Shown here piece by piece: positions 32,491-37,647 of a stretch of 37,647 nucleotides of DNA (positions are counted from its first letter, which is position 1; every line of letters starts with the position of its first letter). Made by a program: the position numbers and the translations under genes. Below the pieces are notes generated by a model, which made no database searches, was not told the origin of the DNA, and saw only the letters and a list, made by a program, of their open reading frames with translations. Origin of the DNA: an uncultured Clostridia bacterium (lineage in GTDB: Bacteria; Bacillota; Clostridia; TANB77; CAG-508); NCBI GenBank assembly GCA_944392175.1, contig CALXVT010000012.1, forward strand, positions 1-37,647, written 5' to 3'.

Positions 32491-32916
32491 TTAATTATAT
32501 CTCCATGACATGATATATTCTACTTCATCATTTTCTTCATCAATATTTTCTTCTGTAATTTCAAATGCATTTTTTTGATAAAATTTAATTGCCTTTGAAT
32601 TTTTCTTATATACATTTAAAGTTAATTGCTGTTTTATTTCTTTTGCTTTATTTAATAAAGCTGTGCCAATGCCTTTATCTTGATAATTAGAATCTACAAA
32701 TATCCCTTCTATATAATTATCGTTTAGTCCTATAAAACCTAATATAATATTATCTTCTACATATACATATATTTCTGCATTAGGTAATATATTTTTTACA
32801 TATTCAAAATTATTTTTCCAATATTCATTAGGAATAAAGCTATGCGCTTTTATGTTTTCTGTAATCCAAATATTCATTACATCATCAATATCTTTTATAT
32901 CAAATTTTCTAATCAT
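32491..32916 (-). CDS. GNAT-family N-acetyltransferase, 141 aa
   Basis: An acetyl-CoA-dependent transferase. The acetyl-CoA loop is NYQDKGIGTALL (about 77-88), preceded by the strand IEGIFVD. The start MIRKFDIKDIDDVMNIWI and AHSFIPNEYW resemble the YjaB/YjdJ-like group. The C-terminal LTLNVYKKNSKAIKFYQKNAFEI trimmed to the conserved NSKAIKFYQKNAF motif completes the fold. The substrate is unknown. Two bases separate its ATG from the end of the pyrophosphatase-like gene, so they are cotranscribed. Confidence 0.9.
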   Translation of the reverse strand: MIRKFDIKDIDDVMNIWITENIKAHSFIPNEYWKNNFEYVKNILPNAEIYVYVEDNIILGFIGLNDNYIEGIFVDSNYQDKGIGTALLNKAKEIKQQLTLNVYKKNSKAIKFYQKNAFEITEENIDEENDEVEYIMSWRYN

Positions 32917-32918
32917 TT

Positions 32919-33263
32919 TTATCCCCTGATAATCACACTTTCAAAAAATCTTTCCTGAAATTCTGTTAATGCACATATTGCATCATCAGAATAATTTTTT
33001 CCTTCTGGTACTAATATTAATTTATCGTCATTGTCATTCTTTCTACGAATTATTGCTATACATTCACCTTTAAATGTATCTACTGGCTCAAAAACACCTA
33101 ATATGTAACAATCTATTTCTTTGCCATCTCCACTAACTGTATTTGGAATATATCCATAATTTATAGGATATATAGATTCTGGAAATTTAGGATGTTTTGA
33201 TCCCATGGGTCTATCAATTTTAGCTTCTACTATTTTTCCAATATATGATTTTGTATCTTCCAT
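32919..33263 (-). CDS. Inorganic pyrophosphatase-like protein, short form, 114 aa
   Basis: It matches the family I pyrophosphatase core: GSKHPKFPESIYPINYGYIPNTVSGDGKEIDCYILG (trimmed: YPINYGYIPNT, 32-42), and NDDKLILVP (about 79-86). It has only 114 residues compared with about 175 for Ppa. In E. coli the three catalytic aspartates sit in DGDPVD; here the motif is DGKEID (46-51), so the middle Asp is replaced by Lys48. The protein is therefore either a diverged enzyme on another phosphate ester or a non-catalytic relative. It lies two bases upstream of the GNAT gene and downstream of the dUTPase-like gene. Confidence 0.8.
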   Translation of the reverse strand: MEDTKSYIGKIVEAKIDRPMGSKHPKFPESIYPINYGYIPNTVSGDGKEIDCYILGVFEPVDTFKGECIAIIRRKNDNDDKLILVPEGKNYSDDAICALTEFQERFFESVIIRG

Positions 33264-33281
33264 TTTTTACACCTCTTTATT

Positions 33282-33743
33282 TTAATAATCAGATTTTCTT
33301 TCTATTCCTAAATTATTATCACTTTCGGTTGTTAAATATTTAATAAAAATTCCTTGTGCTATTGCTTCTCCTGCTTTAAGTTTTACAGTCTCATTTCCTT
33401 CATTTTGAATTTTTATAAATATATGACCCTCATTATCTTTATTATTGTAATAATCTGCATCAATAATTCCTACTTGATTTACTAATCTAATATTATATTT
33501 AAATCCCATTGAGCTTCTTACAAAAATTAGTAATACTTCATCTTCTTCAAAATATGCCTTTAACCCACTAGGTATTTTAATAATTTCATTTGGTTTTATT
33601 TCTATATCATTAATTAAAAATAAATCATATCCTGCTGTAGCCTTTGAATCTCTTATAGGTAATTTATATTCTTCATATAATTTTTTATCTTCTTTTATAT
33701 CTTTTGCAAACTGTTTAAAACTTATTTTTTCAAAATCTCTCAT
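33282..33743 (-). CDS. dUTPase-like protein, motif V missing, 153 aa
   Basis: A trimeric dUTPase/dCTP-deaminase fold. Motif I is ATAGYDL (35-41), motif II RSSMG (76-80), motif III GIIDADYYN (92-100, with the catalytic Asp), and motif IV KAGEAIAQGIF (123-133). The chain then ends at GIERKSDY, where dUTPases continue into motif V (GFGSTG), the glycine-rich arm that covers the active site of the next subunit. The stop TAA follows directly and no motif V is encoded downstream in any frame that I see. So it is a shortened or altered relative, and activity cannot be assumed. Confidence 0.8.
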   Translation of the reverse strand: MRDFEKISFKQFAKDIKEDKKLYEEYKLPIRDSKATAGYDLFLINDIEIKPNEIIKIPSGLKAYFEEDEVLLIFVRSSMGFKYNIRLVNQVGIIDADYYNNKDNEGHIFIKIQNEGNETVKLKAGEAIAQGIFIKYLTTESDNNLGIERKSDY

Positions 33744-33755
33744 TTCTACCTCTTT

Positions 33756-34391
33756 TTAATTATTTAAAAATTCATCTACATTTTCTTGTATTTTATTTAA
33801 TTCATATCCAAACGCATTGCAAGTATTCCAGCCTCTTTCTTTTGCAGGTTCTAAATTTTCTTTTAAATCATCAATAAATAAGATATTTCTTGGTTGGATT
33901 TTACATTCATTTTCTGCAATCTTATAAATTTCTGGATTAGGTTTTCTGCATTTTAATTCACATGAAAGCCACACATAATCAAATTGTTTTAAATCAACTT
34001 GTTTATCTAACCTTTGTTTATCAATCATTCCTAAATTAGATAATATAGCTATTTTACATCTAGATTTTAAACTATGTGCATATTCCACTACGTTTTTATA
34101 ATACTCTATTTTGTCAAACTCTTCAATGTAAAAATCATAAAAATCTTCTTCGCTACAGTTCAAATCGAACTCATTTTTTATCTTATCAAACCATGTATTT
34201 TCATTAAATTCTCTTTTTAATTTACGTTTGCTAACTTCAAAATATCTTTTTATTAAATTGCTCTCATCAGCATCATTATTAAAATGTTTTATAAGATTAG
34301 TTATAGCTGTATTTAATGAATATTCACCTTCTCTATGGCTTTCAATTACTCCGCCCCAGTCAAATATTACTATTTTCTCATTATTATCCAT
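33756..34391 (-). CDS. HAD-superfamily hydrolase, YihX-like, 211 aa
   Basis: A haloacid-dehalogenase-type phosphatase. The nucleophile motif is IFDWGGVI (Asp11 at the DxGGV), with Gly in place of the usual second Asp, as in YihX-like members. Motif II is the serine in IAILSNLG. Motif III with a conserved Lys is RKPNPEIYKI, and motif IV is NILFIDDLKENL. A four-helix cap is inserted after motif I. It probably acts on a sugar phosphate; the substrate is not known. One base separates its ATG from the stop of the DUF402 gene. Confidence 0.88.
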   Translation of the reverse strand: MDNNEKIVIFDWGGVIESHREGEYSLNTAITNLIKHFNNDADESNLIKRYFEVSKRKLKREFNENTWFDKIKNEFDLNCSEEDFYDFYIEEFDKIEYYKNVVEYAHSLKSRCKIAILSNLGMIDKQRLDKQVDLKQFDYVWLSCELKCRKPNPEIYKIAENECKIQPRNILFIDDLKENLEPAKERGWNTCNAFGYELNKIQENVDEFLNN

Positions 34392-34925
34392 TTAAATACT
34401 CTCCTCATTTTTTAGTTCGTTATATAAATTATTTGTTAGAGTTTTTAAGTCTTCTTTATTTATAACATATTTACTTTTTAATTTTTCTAAAGTTTCATAT
34501 GCCATTTCGAAATCTTCTTTTGTAATATCCTTTCTATCTAATGCGTCTTTTAACTCATTTTCATCAAGAACTATTACTTCTCCATTTCCTCCAATTACTA
34601 AATCTAAATATAAATCATCAATATATGGTATACTATTTTCTATTCCGCTAGATTTTATCATATCAAAATACCATTCAACAATATTTTGTTTGTCGTCATA
34701 CATAACTGTAATTGCATATTTTTCATTATCTGGATATATTTCTAACCATTCATAATTTTCATCTAATATACATACATTAAAACCATCATCAGAAATTAAC
34801 CATGGTTTTTCTACATTTTTTATCTTAACTAGGCAAGCATATCCGTTAAAATAATCATTATCAATTCTTTTCTGAATATATTCATTGTTTCCATTATTTA
34901 CTCTATTAGCAAGTCTTTTCCTCAT
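34392..34925 (-). CDS. DUF402 domain protein, 177 aa
   Basis: The DUF402 family contains small phosphatases for nucleoside tri- and diphosphates and fluoroacetate-linked or RNA-associated proteins. The signature WYFDMIKSSGIENSIPYIDDLYLDLVIGGNGEV (trimmed: YFDMIKSSGI, IPYIDDLYLDLVI) is clear, followed by VLDENELKDALDRKDIT. It lacks extra domains. The ATG has AAGGAG about eight bases upstream. It starts one base before the rsgA end and ends directly at the HAD gene, so it is part of the same transcription unit. Confidence 0.85.
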   Translation of the reverse strand: MRKRLANRVNNGNNEYIQKRIDNDYFNGYACLVKIKNVEKPWLISDDGFNVCILDENYEWLEIYPDNEKYAITVMYDDKQNIVEWYFDMIKSSGIENSIPYIDDLYLDLVIGGNGEVIVLDENELKDALDRKDITKEDFEMAYETLEKLKSKYVINKEDLKTLTNNLYNELKNEESI

Positions 34926-34926
34926 T

Positions 34927-35976
34927 TCATTTTCTCCTTTTATTTTTTAATTTCTTTGATATTTCCTTAAATTTTATTTTTTTCTTCTTTAAATATTCTT
35001 CTGAATTTTCTGTATACCTTGCTTCATTTTTTAATTTAATATATTCATTATATCTGTCTTGTGAAAGTTCGCCATTTTTTATAGCTTCTAACACTCTACA
35101 TCCTGGCTCATTTGTATGTGTGCAATCTTTGAATTTGCATTTGTCTATAAATTTTTCTACATCTTGAAAAGCTATATTTAATCCATCAGAAATATCCCAC
35201 ATTCCAAGTTCTCGCATACCTGGAGTATCAATAATCATCGCACCATTTGGCAACATTATAAGCTGTTTTGATGTTGTGGTATGTCTTCCTCTAGAATCTT
35301 CTTCTCTTATTTCTCCTGTTTTCATTATTTCTTTTTCTGCTAATATATTTACTAATGTCGATTTCCCTACTCCGGAAGATCCTAAAAAAACTACTGTATT
35401 TCCTTTTTTTAAATATTTATTAAAATTCTCAAAACCTTCTTTGTTTTTAGAGCTTATTGTAAAAGTATCAATGTCTGGTGCAATTTTCTTTACTTTATCT
35501 ATATATTCGATTGGATTACTAATTAAATCACTTTTGGTTAAAATTATTACTGGTACTGCTTTAGATTGCCACGCTAATGTTAGATACCTTTCTAATCTAT
35601 GAATATTAAAATTATTATTTAAAGATTGCATTATAAAAACATAATCAAAATTTGCAGCAATGACCTGTTCTTTTTCTCCATCTTTTGTTTTTCTATCTTC
35701 CATTGGTTTTGTTCTAACAAATGAAGTCTTACGTTTTAAAGTTTTTGTAATAAAACTATCTCCTGAATTGTTCCAGTCTAATAATACAAAGTCGCCAATT
35801 GTTGGATAAATTGCTTCTTGATTTCTATAATAATCTGCTTTTTTTAGCTTAGCAAAAGTTTCTCCTTTATCACAAACTACTCTATATCTTTCTTTATATG
35901 TTGATATAATTCTTGCAATTATTTTGTTTTCTTTTATATTTACTTCATCTTTAAATCCATAATCTATTATATTCAT
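34927..35976 (-). CDS. rsgA: Ribosome small subunit-dependent GTPase RsgA, 349 aa
   Basis: A circularly permuted GTPase that helps mature the 30S ribosomal subunit. An OB fold occupies about 18-85. The G motifs come in permuted order: G4 TKSD (147-150), then G1 GSSGVGKS (199-206), then G3 DTPGMRE (250-256). The C-terminal zinc site is Cys280, Cys285, His287 and Cys293, and the tail is very basic (KKKIKFKEISKKLKNKRRK). The start at 35976 lies three bases before the end of the regulator gene upstream. Length is normal for the family (about 300-350). Confidence 0.96.
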   Translation of the reverse strand: MNIIDYGFKDEVNIKENKIIARIISTYKERYRVVCDKGETFAKLKKADYYRNQEAIYPTIGDFVLLDWNNSGDSFITKTLKRKTSFVRTKPMEDRKTKDGEKEQVIAANFDYVFIMQSLNNNFNIHRLERYLTLAWQSKAVPVIILTKSDLISNPIEYIDKVKKIAPDIDTFTISSKNKEGFENFNKYLKKGNTVVFLGSSGVGKSTLVNILAEKEIMKTGEIREEDSRGRHTTTSKQLIMLPNGAMIIDTPGMRELGMWDISDGLNIAFQDVEKFIDKCKFKDCTHTNEPGCRVLEAIKNGELSQDRYNEYIKLKNEARYTENSEEYLKKKKIKFKEISKKLKNKRRK

Positions 35977-35978
35977 TC

Positions 35979-37442
35979 TTATCTCCCATTTTTAATTATT
36001 TCCCAATATCCATTTTTATCAGCTCCGACTCTTCTGATTAGTCCTTTTTCTTTTAATTTTTGTGTAGCTCTTCTTACTGTTTTTTCTGAAACTCCTAATT
36101 TATTAGCCATTTCATTATGCGTTATGTGAGCATTTTCTTCTATCAATTTTATAATTTTTAATTCTTTATCAGTAATGTATTCATTTACACGGTCATTTAC
36201 ATGGTCATTTACATGGTCATTTACATGGTCATTTTTATGTTCAATAGTATGTTCATTTGCATTCTCTGTAAGAGGAATATATGCTCTAAAAATATCATCT
36301 TCTTTTAGCTCAGGTAAACCTCCAGAATAAATCTTAGTATATTTATACATATTTCTAACACCTGAACCAAGCTCATCAGCCAATCCTATTTCTTTAAATA
36401 TTTTAGCTATTTTAGGATTTTTGGGATATGGTTCATAAAAATCCACATTAATTTTTCCAATCATTTTTGCTCTATTTGCATTTTCAGTCCTTAAATAGTC
36501 CTTCTCAATAATAAGTTTAGCAGGATACGGATTAGAAAATTCACGATGTATTAACATATTTACACATAATTCTCTTGCAATTTTATTTCTAACATCTATT
36601 CTTTGATTTCCCTCTATATAAAACTTATCATCTAAATGTTTTTCCACAAAAGCCATTAATCTATCAAAGCTTTCAATTAAATTAGTTCTAACATCATCTC
36701 TATCATCATATCTATCCAAATTTTTTACTCTATATATACAATCTGTTTTATGATGAGGAAGAACAGATAAAATAGTTTCATCTTTTCCAAATAATAAAAT
36801 TGCAGCAAGTGTTAAACCTTGTTTACCTGTTACAAAGTCTTTTGCAAATAAATTACTGCTTCTAAGCATTTCTTCATCAGACATATTGGCCCATATATGA
36901 TTTTGACCATTTCGATTTATTGCCATTTGCCTTGCTCTTTGTATCAAATCAGGTCTTAAATCTTCCATTTCTGCATATGGAAAAATTTTATTTTCAGTAT
37001 AAAATTCTTGTTTTCTTATATATATGTTTGCTATTCTTTCTGCTTGTTTTACTTCATAATCTCCATCTTCATTTCTATCAAAAACTTTACCAGCTGTTCT
37101 GTGAACACTTGAACTTTCGTTAACATATATGTGTAATATTACTTTATTATTAATTTCATAATCATTAATATTTAAATATATCGTTGGCTCGATTTTCTCT
37201 GGATTATTACATAAATTAACAAAATCTTTTTTCATTGTATTAATCTTTTCTTTATTAACGCCAATTATTTCTCCATTATCTGAAACACCTAAAAAAATGT
37301 TGCCACCGTTTCTATTTAAAAAAGAACATACTGTTTCAAATAAATTTCTAGGCAATCTATTAGAAGCTTCTTTAAATTCTGTTGTTATTCCTTCACCTTC
37401 ATTTATAATATTTATCAATTCATTGTTGAGCTTTTCTATCAT
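35979..37442 (-). CDS. AlbA_2 (Schlafen-type) ATP-binding/winged-helix protein, 487 aa
   Basis: An N-terminal AlbA_2 domain is clear from TEFKEA (about 21-26) and NGGNIFLGVSDNGEIIGV (about 45-62). A HATPase-like middle region (HREFSNPYPAKLIIE; GLADELGSGVRNMYKY) follows, as in putative regulators of this class. The C-terminal winged helix is at about 428-487 (MANKLGVSEKTVRRATQKLKEKGLI trimmed). Between them, at about 400-425, is a 4-residue tandem repeat of HVND type. These proteins are usually called transcriptional regulators or helicase-like; the target is unknown. It is the first gene of the run that ends in the HAD, dUTPase-like and pyrophosphatase-like genes. Confidence 0.85.
   Translation of the reverse strand: MIEKLNNELINIINEGEGITTEFKEASNRLPRNLFETVCSFLNRNGGNIFLGVSDNGEIIGVNKEKINTMKKDFVNLCNNPEKIEPTIYLNINDYEINNKVILHIYVNESSSVHRTAGKVFDRNEDGDYEVKQAERIANIYIRKQEFYTENKIFPYAEMEDLRPDLIQRARQMAINRNGQNHIWANMSDEEMLRSSNLFAKDFVTGKQGLTLAAILLFGKDETILSVLPHHKTDCIYRVKNLDRYDDRDDVRTNLIESFDRLMAFVEKHLDDKFYIEGNQRIDVRNKIARELCVNMLIHREFSNPYPAKLIIEKDYLRTENANRAKMIGKINVDFYEPYPKNPKIAKIFKEIGLADELGSGVRNMYKYTKIYSGGLPELKEDDIFRAYIPLTENANEHTIEHKNDHVNDHVNDHVNDRVNEYITDKELKIIKLIEENAHITHNEMANKLGVSEKTVRRATQKLKEKGLIRRVGADKNGYWEIIKNGR
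36179..36262 (-). repeat. 12-bp tandem repeat inside the AlbA_2 protein gene
   Basis: About seven units of 12 bases, three of them identical (GGTCATTTACAT on the plus strand) and the others degenerate. They encode the four-residue repeat HVND/HIND-like linker. Because the unit is a multiple of three, slippage would change linker length without shifting frame. Confidence 0.85.
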
Positions 37443-37578
37443 AAATAATCTCCTTATCTTTTTGTGTATTTTATCATTATTTAATTTAGTTTTCCATATT
37501 TTTAATATTACATTTTATTACATTTTTATACACGGAACAAATCTTGCTTCGCGAGAACTTTTCTCTACTACCAATCAT

Positions 37579-37647
37579 AACCACCCGTGAACGGGTGGTT
37601 TGCTCATCCCCTAGAAGGGGAATTGCTTGCTAACCACCTAAAAGGCG
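37579..37647. mobile_element. Possible IS200/IS605-type element end (partial)
   Basis: AACCACCCGT (37579-37588) pairs with ACGGGTGGTT (37591-37600), and TCCCCT (37607-37612) pairs with AGGGGA (37616-37621). AACCACC at 37632-37638 can alternatively pair with GGTGGTT at 37594-37600. Stacked GC-rich hairpins of this type at the edge of AT-rich DNA resemble, from memory, the subterminal structures of IS200/IS605 elements, whose coding region would lie beyond the window end. No transposase frame is visible here. Confidence 0.4.

Noticed and set aside
33282..33743. Frameshifted dUTPase with motif V downstream
   Set aside because: The 18 bases between its stop and the next start encode no GFGSTG in any frame.
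36179..36262. CRISPR array
   Set aside because: The 12-base units are contiguous, without spacers, and encode a regular in-frame peptide repeat.
37297..37590. Plus-strand frame of 97 aa near the right edge
   Set aside because: It is the antisense of the AlbA_2 protein start, and it runs into the GC-rich hairpins without a ribosome binding site.

Overview
The window is AT-rich DNA from an endospore-forming member of the Clostridia (low-GC Firmicutes), probably a gut-type lineage. The evidence is a complete, correctly ordered spoIIIAA-AH operon (24355 to 19212, minus strand), strong AGGAGG-type ribosome binding sites, occasional TTG starts, sigma-A promoters with 17-base spacers, and housekeeping genes of Firmicute type (RsgA, YebC, TrmL, a phosphofructokinase). 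Almost every gene is on the minus strand; only a polysaccharide deacetylase (3075-3923) and an ABC exporter (7236-8834) are on the plus strand. No rRNA, tRNA or CRISPR array is visible, and no gene-free stretch exceeds about 300 bases.

Layout, left to right. 1-7100: a small orphan gene, an ABC-2 drug/peptide-type exporter pair, the deacetylase, then a minus-strand run of a DUF362 ferredoxin-like protein, a sirtuin and two unknown proteins. 7236-10388: a fused ABC exporter convergent with a YtcJ-type amidohydrolase, sharing one terminator hairpin. 10445-12870: two tandem paralogous SAM-binding (DUF3419/BtaA-like) genes enclosed by two inverted, near-perfect palindromes. 12923-15875: a 50-residue basic protein, an unknown protein, phosphofructokinase and TrmL. 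16000-19200: an accessory strip of short orphan genes, each with its own promoter and terminator, plus a truncated DUF2207-like protein. 19212-25187: the spoIIIA operon and yebC. 25467-28703: a very long MacB/FtsX-type ABC transporter. 28844-29275: a G+C-rich orphan. 29385-37442: a dense minus-strand run ending in RsgA and an AlbA_2/winged-helix regulator, with several small metabolic or house-cleaning enzymes (pyrophosphatase-like, dUTPase-like, HAD, GNAT, DUF402). The last ~100 bases hold stacked hairpins resembling the end of an IS200/IS605 element.

The most unusual material is in the accessory strips. Two small three-helix membrane-protein genes (16062-16361 and 18821-19123) have unrelated-looking coding sequences but homologous UTRs. 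In each, a 13-14-base segment of the 5' UTR is perfectly complementary to a segment just before the terminator, and the two bases that differ between the loci are compensated on the other side. Four short orphan genes spread over 13 kb also share a promoter with ACATAA at the same place in a 17-base spacer. Together these suggest a family of self-contained small gene cassettes under common control. The palindrome-bounded DUF3419-like pair is a second candidate mobile or accessory module. All function calls come from reading the sequence; no database search was run.
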